The position numbers were made by a program, and so were the translations under genes. Shown here in pieces: positions 37,910 through 46,247 of a stretch of 53,185 nt of DNA. Each line of letters opens with the position of its first letter. Within the stretch, counting starts at the first letter, position 1. The DNA comes from a virus: the IMG/VR virus record IMGVR_UViG_3300046740_000679, positions 1-53,185 of that record. One strand, 5' to 3'. Under the pieces are notes generated by a model, which worked only from the letters and a program-made list of their open reading frames with translations, was not told where the DNA came from and did not search any database.

Positions 37910-38568
37910 GGATCACCCTGCGACGTGGACGGCTTCTTGAGCTTCCCGCCCGACTTGGCAGGCGAGTCAAAGATGGTCGGGTGGTTTGCGACGCCCGCCG
38001 TCTCCTTCGCCGCGTGCTTCTTCGGCTGCGCGAAGTACTCGATGCACGTAAACGTCGCGGTCTTCATCTGCGGGCCGGCGTCGCGGAGGAGCGGCGTGCC
38101 TTCGATGACGAAGCGGCGCAGGCCATAGAGCTCGAGATGTGGATGCAGGATGTCGATCGGCACCGAGCGGGTCTTCCCCGGCTTCACTTTCGCGACCTTG
38201 ATCAGGTCCTGAAGGCTGAGGAAGAGGGAACGATTCCAGATCAGGACGGAGATCGAGACGTGCGCGGGCACGTATCCCTGATCGTGCATCGACGCGCCGT
38301 CGGTCGCGGGCGTCGGCTTGACGTCCCACTTGACGGTGGGGGTGCCGCTGATCTCGATCTTGGTGTTCTCGAAGGGGACACCCCCCATGTCGATGGCGTT
38401 CCACGTGGCCATCTCGCTGGGCGAGCCGCCGAAGAACGGGATCGACGAGGCGGGGAGATTCGCGCCAAGCGTGGCCGGCTTCTTCGGGCCGCGCGTCGCG
38501 CCGGAGAGCGTGTCCGGCTCGGTCTTCTGCTCACGCTTGAAGACGGTGTTCGCGAGGGTATTCGGCAT
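37906..38568 (-). CDS. Tail protein downstream of tape measure (XkdP-like, no LysM seen)
   Basis: 220 residues. WNAIDMGGVPFENTKIEISG, then KWDVKPTPATDGASMHDQGY and FLSLQDLIKVAKVKPGKTRS, resemble the tail protein after the tape measure in contractile phages of the XkdP or gp53 type, which may attach the baseplate. No LysM motif is found in the C-terminus, which ends in a Lys/Pro-rich tail. Confidence 0.6.
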   Translation of the reverse strand: MPNTLANTVFKREQKTEPDTLSGATRGPKKPATLGANLPASSIPFFGGSPSEMATWNAIDMGGVPFENTKIEISGTPTVKWDVKPTPATDGASMHDQGYVPAHVSISVLIWNRSLFLSLQDLIKVAKVKPGKTRSVPIDILHPHLELYGLRRFVIEGTPLLRDAGPQMKTATFTCIEYFAQPKKHAAKETAGVANHPTIFDSPAKSGGKLKKPSTSQGDP

Positions 38569-38571
38569 CGC

Positions 38572-40392
38572 TTACCCGCCCGACTCTGCGTTCAGCTGCT
38601 CGAGCGCGCGGACTAGCGACGGGAGCGCATGCTGTTGGACCTGCTCGGCGATCTGCTTCGCCATGTCCTCATCGTCGGCGCGGGTCACGTGGATGTGGAG
38701 CTCGATGACCGTGCCGCGCCCGCCTGCGCCCGCGTAGCCGCCCGCTTGTGTGAAGCTCGCGAGGCTCGGGCTACGCGGTGGCGCGATCGCGGCGTTGATG
38801 CTGCTCGGAACGTCGCTCGCGTCGAGGCCGACGGAGAAGCCGGCGCCGGTCTGCATCCCGAGCTCGGCGAACACCTTTGACGGTGAGGCGATGCCGAGGA
38901 TCTTTTTTGCCGCCGCGGGGAGAAGCTCCACGAGCGCGTGGAACTTGTCGAGCATCGCGTCCCACCCCGACGTGATGCCCTCCCAGAGACCGCCGACGAT
39001 GTCGGCGCCGACCTGGACCATCTTCTGAGGCAGCTCCGCAATCTCGGCGTAGAGCTCGATCGTGCCGATTCCCCACGCTGCGAGCAGCTTGAGGTTGAAG
39101 AGGAACGCGTCCCAGGCGACCTGATTCTCGGGCGCCTTTACGATTCGATCGACCGAGTCCCAAAGCTGCCCGAGCGGCCCCTTGATCTCGTCCCACGTCT
39201 TGCCTACCGACGTGCCGAAGTCGATCGCCCAGTCAACGACCTTCGAAAATCCGTCGGCGATCTTGTTGATCGTCGCGTCGAGGTCGTCGCCGCTGACGCC
39301 GAAGAGCTTTGAGACCGCATCGAAGGCTTTATTGATCGCGGCGGTGAACTTCGCGCCTGCGGGCCCCTGAAGCGCGGTGACGATGTTGTGAATGAAGTCG
39401 ACGAGCGGCTTCGTGTTCACGTTCTCGAAGAGATCGCCCCACGCGTCTTTGAGGTGCTGGACCTGCGCGGTAAGGCTACCCGCCTCGAACTCGAGTCCCT
39501 TCGTGCCGAGCTTGTTCCCGCCGTCGAAGTTGGTCTGAATCGACTTGAGGATCGCGTTGAGCGCGTCCTGACTCTTCAGATCGCCGCTGTCGAAGAGTGC
39601 CTTCGCCTGCTGGAGCGTGACGCCCTTCGCTTCGGCGAGGGCCGCGTAAATCTTGTCGCTCGAGATGCCGAGCCCGCCGAAGGCGACGAGCTCGCGACTC
39701 GAGACCTTGTCGAGGCTCTTGATGCGCTCGAACTGCGCCATCAGCTCCTGCGCCTTCGCGACGTCGCCGCCGTTCGCGGCTTGCGTGTCGGAGATGGCGG
39801 CGAGGAGCGGCTTCAGCTCGTCCCGGTTGAAGCCCGCGCCGAGGAGCGAGCGCGCGAACCCGGTGAACGCGTCCTTCTGAAGGCCCGTCGACTTGGCGTA
39901 GCCTTCGAGCGTGTCGAGCGTATCGCGCGCGTCGGCGCCGGCGCCGAGCATCGTCTGAAGCCCGATGATCGTGTTGCGCTTGAAGTCGGCGCTCTCGGCC
40001 GCGAACTTGAAGCCCGCGAAGACGAGGCCCGCCGCCGCGATCGCGACGACGCCGGCGACCTCGGCGAGCTTGGCTACGACCGAGAGGAGCTCGCCCGCCG
40101 CCGCCGTAGCGAACCCGCCGATGGCCTTGAGCGCGTCGAGCGGGATGATCTTGTCGACCTTCGAGAGCATACCGGCGATGCCGCTCGCTCCCTTGTAGAA
40201 CGCCCCTTCGGCATCCGCGCCGAACGCTTGTCGGATCGCCGCACCGATCTTGACGAGGCCGCCGCCGTTCGTCGCCTTGTCGACCGACTTCAGAGAGTCG
40301 TTGACGGACGAGAGCGAGCGCGTCGCGTCCTTCGCCGGCCCGGAGATGCGGTCGACGAGTTGGAAGTACCAGGACATGCCGTCAGCGGCCAT
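38572..40392 (-). CDS. Tail tape-measure protein
   Basis: 606 residues. A long helical protein with a hydrophobic segment (LAEVAGVVAIAAAGLVFAGF, about 105-125) and repeated helical units (TMLGAGADARDTLDTLEGYA). GAGGRGTVIELHIHVT near the C-terminus is typical of TMPs. ATG 40392 has AGGTGAG upstream. Tail length of a TMP of this size is of the order of 90 nm if the usual ratio holds. It lies right after the frameshifted chaperone. Confidence 0.9.
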   Translation of the reverse strand: MAADGMSWYFQLVDRISGPAKDATRSLSSVNDSLKSVDKATNGGGLVKIGAAIRQAFGADAEGAFYKGASGIAGMLSKVDKIIPLDALKAIGGFATAAAGELLSVVAKLAEVAGVVAIAAAGLVFAGFKFAAESADFKRNTIIGLQTMLGAGADARDTLDTLEGYAKSTGLQKDAFTGFARSLLGAGFNRDELKPLLAAISDTQAANGGDVAKAQELMAQFERIKSLDKVSSRELVAFGGLGISSDKIYAALAEAKGVTLQQAKALFDSGDLKSQDALNAILKSIQTNFDGGNKLGTKGLEFEAGSLTAQVQHLKDAWGDLFENVNTKPLVDFIHNIVTALQGPAGAKFTAAINKAFDAVSKLFGVSGDDLDATINKIADGFSKVVDWAIDFGTSVGKTWDEIKGPLGQLWDSVDRIVKAPENQVAWDAFLFNLKLLAAWGIGTIELYAEIAELPQKMVQVGADIVGGLWEGITSGWDAMLDKFHALVELLPAAAKKILGIASPSKVFAELGMQTGAGFSVGLDASDVPSSINAAIAPPRSPSLASFTQAGGYAGAGGRGTVIELHIHVTRADDEDMAKQIAEQVQQHALPSLVRALEQLNAESGG

Positions 40393-40396
40393 AAGC

Positions 40397-40561
40397 TCAC
40401 CTCGGCGTGAGGGTCGCGATCACGCGGCCCATGAATTCGGCGATGAAGAGCGCCCCCGCACGTGCCTCCTCGCTGTCTTCGCCGCTGCGAAACGCGATGA
40501 GTTGATCGGCCGCCGCGAGTAGATCGCGCCGGCTCACGTCGCGGAGGTCGATTATTTTTTT
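40397..40561 (-). CDS. Frameshift extension of the tail chaperone (T part of G-T)
   Basis: After -1 slippage on A7 at 40561-40555 the protein continues K-I-I-D-L-R-D-V-S-R-R-D-L-L and ends at 40397 (VIATLTPR-stop), adding about 53 residues. The extension has helical and charged character and ends just before the tape-measure start. This is the same architecture as the lambda gpG-GT pair, with T recruited for tape-measure binding. Translation of both G and GT is expected. Confidence 0.75.
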   Translation of the reverse strand, partial: KKIIDLRDVSRRDLLAAADQLIAFRSGEDSEEARAGALFIAEFMGRVIATLTPR

Positions 40562-41199
40562 ACGGTGAACGCCGCCGACGCGCCGGCGAACGTCGCCGCC
40601 GCACTGCCGAACGTGTCGACGAGGCCTGGCATGCGCTCGACCATCTCTTTCCACGACTCGGCGAACGGGGGGATGACGCAGTCGACGAGGAGTTGCTCGT
40701 ACGCGGTGATCCCTTTTGCCTTGCCGGCGCGCATCGCGTTGAACGACTTCCATGCGCCGCGGGATGGCCGCTTGATGACGATCTCGCAATCGCGGTACTC
40801 GGGATGCCGCAGGTGCTGAAGCTCCCCCTTGCCGTACTTCTCCTCGAGCGGGCCGAGCACGGCTAGATCGTTGCACACGGCGGAACGCTCCGTCGCGCCG
40901 ACGAGGCGAGGGATGTCGCCGCCGAACGTGTCTGCGAGCGCGGCACGCCGATCGAGCATCGCGTCCCACTCGGGGAGCGTCGGGTAGACGACGCACATCT
41001 CCATGAGGCGCTCGACCGACTCGCCGCGCTGCACGAGGTCGGCGAGCTCGCGCTTCCACGCACGGAAGGCGTCGAGGCGCGGCGTCTTTACGACGATCTC
41101 GAACTGAGGCTCGTCGGGGTGCACAAGGTGCTCGAGTCGATCGTTGGGGTACTGCGCGCGAAGCTCGTCGAGCGTCTTCGCGGTAATCGGTTCCGGCAT
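40552..41199 (-). CDS. Tail assembly chaperone (G), internally duplicated
   Basis: 215 residues. Two similar halves: HLVHPDEPQFEIVVKTPRLD, AFRAWKRELADLVQRGESVE, and later HLRHPEYRDCEIVIKRPSRG, AWKSFNAMRAGKAKGITAYE; both then have LAD/LVDTFG near the end. This suggests duplication of an ancestral chaperone. The reading frame ends with GTA AAA AAA TAA, the slippery site. Confidence 0.8.
   Translation of the reverse strand: MPEPITAKTLDELRAQYPNDRLEHLVHPDEPQFEIVVKTPRLDAFRAWKRELADLVQRGESVERLMEMCVVYPTLPEWDAMLDRRAALADTFGGDIPRLVGATERSAVCNDLAVLGPLEEKYGKGELQHLRHPEYRDCEIVIKRPSRGAWKSFNAMRAGKAKGITAYEQLLVDCVIPPFAESWKEMVERMPGLVDTFGSAAATFAGASAAFTVKK
40555..40561 (-). promoter_or_regulatory. Slippery heptamer A AAA AAA for -1 frameshifting
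   Basis: On the coding strand the last sense codons are GTA-AAA-AAA, directly before TAA. Seven A residues allow tandem -1 slippage, joining the G frame to the downstream frame without a second start codon. No other A-run of this length was noticed among the structural genes. A downstream stimulatory structure was not identified. Confidence 0.8.
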
Positions 41200-41213
41200 T
41201 GCGGGTTACTCCA

Positions 41214-41235
41214 CGCGCCCCGCCACCAGGGCGCG
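41214..41235. terminator. GC hairpin between tail tube and chaperone genes
   Basis: CGCGCCC (41214-41220) pairs with GGGCGCG (41229-41235), loop eight bases. On the plus strand a T-rich tract (GGTTTTTAGGGTGTTTTT) follows. On the minus strand, where the genes lie, it could instead act as a weak attenuator that lowers chaperone and tape-measure expression compared with the tube. Confidence 0.35.
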
Positions 41236-41261
41236 CATGGATGGTTTTTAGGGTGTTTTTA

Positions 41262-41714
41262 TTACTGCTCGGTCGGGACCGGGCTCACGCCGTTGCGAAG
41301 GACGACCTGCACGTAGAGATCGAACTTCACCGTCGGCGGTTCGTTGCCGACCTTGGGCGAGTCGCGATCCTTCTTGATGCGCACGCCGACGAGTTCGTCG
41401 GTGATCGTGGGCATCCCGTTCTCGCGGTACGTGCTCGTGATGTTGAAGGTCACGCCCATGTAGCCGTCGCCGAGCGCCTCGATGAGCGCCTGCGCCGAGG
41501 CCTTGTGCATCTCGAGCGAACCGTCGGGCTTCAATTGACCGAGGCTCGTGCCCATGGCGACGGGGCTGTTGCCGCGCGCTTCCCCGGGATCGAGCGCGTT
41601 GCCGTAGTCGATCGCAGTGACCCCCTTGTAGAAGTCACCGGCGACGTTGAAGCGCGTCGACGCGAAGTCGTAGACGCGCCCGTTCACTACCGGGAAGATC
41701 GCTTCGTCACCCAT
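41262..41714 (-). CDS. Tail tube protein
   Basis: 150 residues. VVNGRVYDFASTRFNVAGDF, YKGVTAIDYGNALDPGEARG and NSPVAMGTSLGQLKPDGSLE are of the kind found in tubes of contractile phages; the C-terminal beta domain includes VKFDLYVQVVLRNGVS. Position after the sheath agrees with the standard order. Confidence 0.8.
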   Translation of the reverse strand: MGDEAIFPVVNGRVYDFASTRFNVAGDFYKGVTAIDYGNALDPGEARGNSPVAMGTSLGQLKPDGSLEMHKASAQALIEALGDGYMGVTFNITSTYRENGMPTITDELVGVRIKKDRDSPKVGNEPPTVKFDLYVQVVLRNGVSPVPTEQ

Positions 41715-41799
41715 GATCGTTCTCTCTCTTTCGGACGAGGGTCGGCGTCCCGGCGCGCGTCACGCGCCGGTGCCTCTCAATGCGTGCGCGCGATCGGCG

Positions 41800-43272
41800 T
41801 CAGGCCAGCGCGGGGTTCTGGAAGCCGATGTTGATCGGGAGCGACTTGAGGTAGCCGTCCTTCACGAGACGGATGGTGATCGGGTCTACGCCCCCGTTCG
41901 AGATGAGGTTCGCCGTTCGACTGAGCGCGACGCTGCACGCGCTTGCATGGCCGGGCGTCACGATCTCGTCGCGAAGAAGAGCGTTGATGTTCTTCTCGAT
42001 GGCGATCGCGTCCTCCTCGGCGATGCCGCCCGGAATGGCCGGGAGCTTCACCGCCTTGCCGTTCACACGGACCTTCTTGCTCAGATAGAAGATCGCGGCC
42101 GTGTGCGCGACCTCGCACGCGCGGTCCATCACGCGACGGTACTGCACGAGGTCGTAGTCCCCGCCGCTCTGTTCCATCATGAGGCCGTTGGTGACCCAGA
42201 TGCCGATGAGGCCGACGAAGGTGCGGTGCGTCGTGTAGCGAACCGCGTTCAGAGCCGGCGTCACGGCTTCGTCGCGGCCGATGAGCCCCGTGCTTGGGCC
42301 GGTGCTGCCGAGCGGCCCGTCTTCGACCGCGGCGGGGTCCTGGCTGATCGGGATCGAGACGATCCGCGCCGCCGTCTTCCACGCCGTGCTTCGAAGCTTC
42401 TGCGTGCCGGTGAGCGGCGAGGTGACGTGCTCGACGTCCGCGCAGATCATGACGCGGTTGCCGACGAACGCCGCTTGCGCCGAGATGAGGTTCGCGTCGG
42501 TGTCCGGAGCGGCCTCCATCATGGCGAAGGCATACCGAACGCGCGCTTCGGCGCTCGACATGAGCGTTTGGAGAACGCCCGCCATCGTGATCGTGGCCGT
42601 GCCGGATGCGGCGCGCCCGACGAGGTGCAGGAAATTCCACCCGCGCGGATCGGCGAGGAGCGCGTTCACCGCGGCGAGCACGTCCGTCGAGGTGTAGGCC
42701 GGGCCGACGGACGACCAGGTGTAGTAGTCACCCGCGACGACGGTGGCGACCGGGCTGCTCACGGCATCGGCGATCGTGAACGTGAGCCCCGTGCCGGGGA
42801 TCGCGAACACCCCGCTCGTCGACAGCGCGAAGACCGGCGAGAACGTCTGCCCGTTGTCGAGGCTGTATTGGAACGTGGCCGTTCCGCCTGCGAGGAGCGT
42901 CGTGCCCGTCAGGAACTTGACGATCGCGTCGTAGCTCTCGAGCGGGTTGCCTGAGAGCACAAAGGTCGAGTTGACGGTGCCGTCGACGTGCCGGGTCACC
43001 GATCCGCGCGTGCCGGCGACGCTCGCGTTGATCGGGACGAGAATGACCGAGCCCGTGCCCGGCGTCGCCAGCGACACCGCGGCCGCTTCGACGGCTTCGC
43101 CCGAGAGGTGGGCCGCCTGCATCGTGGTCGGGTCGGTGTATTGGTAGAGCGTGTTCGCGGTGCCCGCGGTGCACACGCCGATCACGGCGTGCACGTCGGC
43201 GGTCGATACGGGGATGACGGCGCCCCCGCCGTTTTGGACGGTGAGCGGTGCGTTCGGGATTCCGGGCGGCAT
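41800..43272 (-). CDS. Contractile tail sheath protein
   Basis: 490 residues. The N-terminus is variable; the conserved C-terminal domain includes RTFVGLIGIWVTNGLMMEQS, YDLVQYRRVMDRACEVAHTA, IEKNINALLRDEIVTPG and VDPITIRLVKDGYLKSLPIN, typical of myophage sheaths (DUF2586-like). This makes the phage a myovirus. ATG 43272 overlaps the preceding gene. Confidence 0.85.
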   Translation of the reverse strand: MPPGIPNAPLTVQNGGGAVIPVSTADVHAVIGVCTAGTANTLYQYTDPTTMQAAHLSGEAVEAAAVSLATPGTGSVILVPINASVAGTRGSVTRHVDGTVNSTFVLSGNPLESYDAIVKFLTGTTLLAGGTATFQYSLDNGQTFSPVFALSTSGVFAIPGTGLTFTIADAVSSPVATVVAGDYYTWSSVGPAYTSTDVLAAVNALLADPRGWNFLHLVGRAASGTATITMAGVLQTLMSSAEARVRYAFAMMEAAPDTDANLISAQAAFVGNRVMICADVEHVTSPLTGTQKLRSTAWKTAARIVSIPISQDPAAVEDGPLGSTGPSTGLIGRDEAVTPALNAVRYTTHRTFVGLIGIWVTNGLMMEQSGGDYDLVQYRRVMDRACEVAHTAAIFYLSKKVRVNGKAVKLPAIPGGIAEEDAIAIEKNINALLRDEIVTPGHASACSVALSRTANLISNGGVDPITIRLVKDGYLKSLPINIGFQNPALA

Positions 43273-43601
43273 CAGCGCATCTCCACGTTCTGCGCAGCGT
43301 TGATCGCCGCGTCGTAGGCCTGTTCGGTGAGCTCACGTCCGATCGCCCAAGCGCCCGCGGCGCGCGCCGCGTTCACCCAAACGAGGGGGGTCTTCTTCGC
43401 CTTCGCCCACGCCTCAAACGGCTGGTGTCCGTCGGCGACTTGGGGGGAGACCTTCGGCGCGATCGCGCTCGGCGTCGCGGGCGCGGTCGGCGCTTCATCG
43501 GGTGCATGCTCCGCGGGCGCGACCTCGGCGGGGGGATCGTGATGGACGGACGTCTCCGTCGACGCCGTCTCCGGCGCCTCTGCGTTCGTGTCGGTCATGG
43601 T
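43272..43601 (-). CDS. Hypothetical structural-region protein, 109 residues
   Basis: ATG 43601 overlaps the previous stop (TGATG). The first half is a low-complexity Glu/Ala/Pro/Thr linker (NAEAPETASTETSVHHDPPA), and the second half is helical (FEAWAKAKKTPLVWVNAARA). The role is unknown; it may be a connector or accessory of the tail terminator. Confidence 0.55.
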   Translation of the reverse strand, partial: TMTDTNAEAPETASTETSVHHDPPAEVAPAEHAPDEAPTAPATPSAIAPKVSPQVADGHQPFEAWAKAKKTPLVWVNAARAAGAWAIGRELTEQAYDAAINAAQNVEMR

Positions 43602-44110
43602 CAGTCGTCTCCGGGGGCTTGCATCTCGCCCGGGTCGGGCGGGGAGGACGTGTCGAACGGAAGGGCCGTGAGCGTGGCGGTGTCCTGCTCGTCGTCGGTG
43701 ATCGCGAGCTTGAACGTGACGACGAAGATGTATGTCCAGCCGCGCGAGGCGGTGTCGCCCTCGTCGCGCGTGTTCTGGTGCAACTCGAACTGGCGCCCAC
43801 TGGATCGATAGATGGCGGCGATGACGAGATGACCGAGCGCTTCGGCGATCGAGTCGCGGCCGATCTCGTCGCCCTCGGCCCAGCAATGCACCTCAAAGCC
43901 GGCGACGTCGGTGCGGAGCGGGCGCGGGTTGTCGCCGTCAATGCACTCGGCGGGCCCGAACGATCCCGTCGACGGCACCCACGTCACGCGCGGCGGCTTG
44001 CCGTGCTTCGCGAGCTCGTGCTTGCCGTAGCCGAAGGTCACCTCGGGGAGGTGCCGCCGAATGTCGTCCTCGACGCACGCGAGCAGGGCTTGAGCGCCGG
44101 TGAGAGCCAC
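43601..44110 (-). CDS. Tail terminator / connector-like protein
   Basis: 169 residues. MALTGAQALLACVEDDIRRH, WVPSTGSFGPAECIDGDNPR, FEVHCWAEGDEIGRDSIAEA and LGHLVIAAIYRSSGRQFELH follow the pattern of small head-tail terminators that cap tube assembly. Order supports it; sequence similarity is moderate. The C-terminus is acidic. Confidence 0.55.
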   Translation of the reverse strand: MALTGAQALLACVEDDIRRHLPEVTFGYGKHELAKHGKPPRVTWVPSTGSFGPAECIDGDNPRPLRTDVAGFEVHCWAEGDEIGRDSIAEALGHLVIAAIYRSSGRQFELHQNTRDEGDTASRGWTYIFVVTFKLAITDDEQDTATLTALPFDTSSPPDPGEMQAPGDD

Positions 44111-44111
44111 G

Positions 44112-44834
44112 TTAGCGCTTCAGGATGCGAAGGAGCGTCGCGCTCCCCGCGGCAACGAAGGCCTTCGACCAGATCGGGCCGAGCGTCCCCTTCGGCAAGA
44201 AGGGGCGCGGCGGGATCTCCATGTGGATGCCCCGCGCGGTGAAGTTTAGACGGCGAAAACCGATCGCGGCGATCGGCTTCGTGGCTTGGCGGATGGTGCT
44301 CGCCGAGACCGCGCGCCGGTGGATGTCGCCGATGTGCTCGGAGATCTTCTTCGCGGACCAGCCTTGCTCCGAGCGCGCGAAGATGAGGTCGATGACGTGC
44401 TGCTCGACGCCCGCCTTGCGAAGTTTCGCGGCGGGATCGACGACGACCGATGCCTTCTTGCGCGAGAGGAACCGGCCTTTCTTGCCGATCGCCATGTTCG
44501 TGCTGCGCGCCTTGCGGTGGTACGTGCCGTCGTAGCCGTTCTGATGCACGGACGCGTAGCGCACGTTCGAGCCGATGCGGAACGACGTGGGCGTGACGTC
44601 CTGGATCGCGATGCTCGAGCGGAGGCGGCCGGTGTCGAGGAGCGGCTTGCCGCTGCGATGTTTGAGCGGCAGCCACGTGTTGCCGTAGGGATCTCGGCTC
44701 TCGCGGAAGCACATGAGCGACTGCGCGACGGCCTCGTTCGCGATCGCTCTGCCGAGCCGCAATTGCGCATTGCCGCGCGCGAACTCGTTCACGGTCGCGA
44801 TCATCTTTTCGAATTCCGGAAAGTCGCCGGGCAT
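44112..44834 (-). CDS. Mu gpG-like virion morphogenesis protein with HTH-like insertion
   Basis: 240 residues from ATG 44834 (TGATG with the upstream stop). The core (FRESRDPYGNTWLPLKHRSG, KPLLDTGRLRSSI, RYASVHQNGY) and the end (IPPRPFLPKGTLGPIWSKA) are typical of the Mu-like virion morphogenesis family (PF05069). Between them about 80 residues are inserted, containing a helix-turn-helix-like region (KLRKAGVEQHVIDLIFARSE, QGWSAKKISEHIGDIHRRAV, SASTIRQATK) as seen in resolvase-type DNA-binding proteins. The normal protein has about 150 residues. Confidence 0.8.
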   Translation of the reverse strand: MPGDFPEFEKMIATVNEFARGNAQLRLGRAIANEAVAQSLMCFRESRDPYGNTWLPLKHRSGKPLLDTGRLRSSIAIQDVTPTSFRIGSNVRYASVHQNGYDGTYHRKARSTNMAIGKKGRFLSRKKASVVVDPAAKLRKAGVEQHVIDLIFARSEQGWSAKKISEHIGDIHRRAVSASTIRQATKPIAAIGFRRLNFTARGIHMEIPPRPFLPKGTLGPIWSKAFVAAGSATLLRILKR

Positions 44835-45568
44835 CAGCGATTCCACCCGCGAGGAGCATCCGAATAGATCTGGGCACCGCCGTCGTCTTCGTCGGGGGTC
44901 GAATCGATGGCGCCGAAGTACTCCGCGTCGCCGTCGGCGACCGCGCGCGCGTTCTTCCGCGCGTCGTTGTGGTTATCGCGAATGGCCTTGTCGCCGTCGC
45001 TCTCGGGGTTCACGCCGATCGTCTTGGAGAGGATCATCCACGCCGCGATCGAGCACGTGTCGTTACGGAGGTCGTCGCCCCACGACGCGAGCGGCAGCCC
45101 ATAGTGGTTCTGGATGATGCCGCTGATGACGTCCGTTGCGAGGCGGAGGAAGCGATCCTGCACTTCGCGGCTCGCAACATCGAGCACGGCGTTCGGAATA
45201 CCGAAGCGTCCGAGATCGTCCGGCGTCGCGTAGACGAGGACCGCGGTGCCGGTGACCGCGAAGGTGACCGACGGCGTGCCCGTTCCGGTGATCGTCCAGC
45301 GCACGCGCAGGTAGCGATCGGCGCCTGGGAATACGCCCTTGATGACGCCGATCGCGGAGCTCGGCAGGAACCCCTGCTCGAGTGGCCGCCACACGACTTG
45401 GTCGGCGGAGGTCTCGACGTCGATCGCGAGCGACGCGCCCGAGGAGATCGCCGTGACAACGACGGAGAGATCCGCCGTCGTCATCTGCACCAGGTCGACC
45501 GACGCCCCGACGTCCGTGCCCGTGCGGGCAGCGGATGCGAGCGGGGCGATCGGCGACGTGGTCGGCAT
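44834..45568 (-). CDS. DUF1320 (Mu gp36-like) connector fused to an N-terminal beta module
   Basis: 244 residues. The C-terminal part (YATPDDLGRFGIPNAVLDVA, DRFLRLATDVISGIIQNHYG, LPLASWGDDLRNDTCSIAAW, DNHNDARKNARAVADGD) is DUF1320, a head-tail connector of the Mu class. The N-terminal ~110 residues resemble the separate 116-residue protein at 46248-46598 (IDVETSADQVVWRPLEQGFL versus VAIQTSADNSTWRAVAAFTQ, and ADRYLRVRWTITGTGTPSV), so a domain was duplicated and fused. Confidence 0.8.
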   Translation of the reverse strand: MPTTSPIAPLASAARTGTDVGASVDLVQMTTADLSVVVTAISSGASLAIDVETSADQVVWRPLEQGFLPSSAIGVIKGVFPGADRYLRVRWTITGTGTPSVTFAVTGTAVLVYATPDDLGRFGIPNAVLDVASREVQDRFLRLATDVISGIIQNHYGLPLASWGDDLRNDTCSIAAWMILSKTIGVNPESDGDKAIRDNHNDARKNARAVADGDAEYFGAIDSTPDEDDGGAQIYSDAPRGWNR

Positions 45569-45571
45569 CGG

Positions 45572-46210
45572 TCAGACGCCCGGGTTCGTGAGGACGTCGG
45601 CGATGAGGTGCGCGAAGCCCGCGCCGGCGGTGAACGCCGACGTGATCCGGTCGAAGCGCACCGTGTTGCCGGCGACGAGGATGACGCCCGCGGCCGTCTT
45701 CGCGCCGATGGTGCCGGGGATGATGCCGGCCACGAGCGTGGCCGCGACGTCGCCGCCCGCGCCGCCGAGGAGGTCGCCTTTGGTGTTGTAGGCGGCGTTC
45801 GAGCTCGAGAGGCCGATGGCGCTCGACGAGCCGCCGGTGAAGCCGGTCGCGACCTCCCAGTAGCCGCGGCGCACATGGAGTCGGCACCCGGTCGGAACCG
45901 TGTAGAGCACGGCGGCATCGGCCGTCCCGAATGCGATCGGGAACGTGAGGTCGACGCCATCGTCGATGTTGAGCCACTGGCCAGGCCCGGTGCCGGGCGT
46001 GACAATGAGCTGCGAGGCGGCATCGGTGGCCGTCGCCGCCGTGCTGAAGATCCACTTCGAGCCGTCGACGAGAACGACAATGTCGCCGTCGACGCGCTCC
46101 GTCGGATCGATCGCCGCGAGCGCGGTCTTTGAGGCGAGTGTGTCGGAGGTCGGCGTCCAAACGCCATTGACCATCGTGCCTTGGCGGTGCCCAAACGGAG
46201 TGCGTCGCAT
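45572..46210 (-). CDS. Head-region protein with fibre-type module
   Basis: 212 residues. ATG 46210 has AGGAG upstream. VDGDIVVLVDGSKWIFSTAA and TPGTGPGQWLNIDDGVDLTF form a segment like the one in the two fibre proteins (VDGETCIVDG, Y-Q-F, GAGRWIL). The second half is Gly/Ala-rich and beta-rich. It could be a head decoration or a head fibre. No family name. Confidence 0.6.
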   Translation of the reverse strand: MRRTPFGHRQGTMVNGVWTPTSDTLASKTALAAIDPTERVDGDIVVLVDGSKWIFSTAATATDAASQLIVTPGTGPGQWLNIDDGVDLTFPIAFGTADAAVLYTVPTGCRLHVRRGYWEVATGFTGGSSSAIGLSSSNAAYNTKGDLLGGAGGDVAATLVAGIIPGTIGAKTAAGVILVAGNTVRFDRITSAFTAGAGFAHLIADVLTNPGV

Positions 46211-46247
46211 AGTCGTGTCTCCTATCGAATGGTGAGAGAGGTCCCGA

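Noticed and set aside
38629-44867. Long plus-strand open frames rich in Arg, Ala, Gly and Asp across the structural genes
   Set aside because: They are antisense shadows of the clear structural genes; composition is biased and no motif is seen, as expected in GC-rich DNA with few stops.
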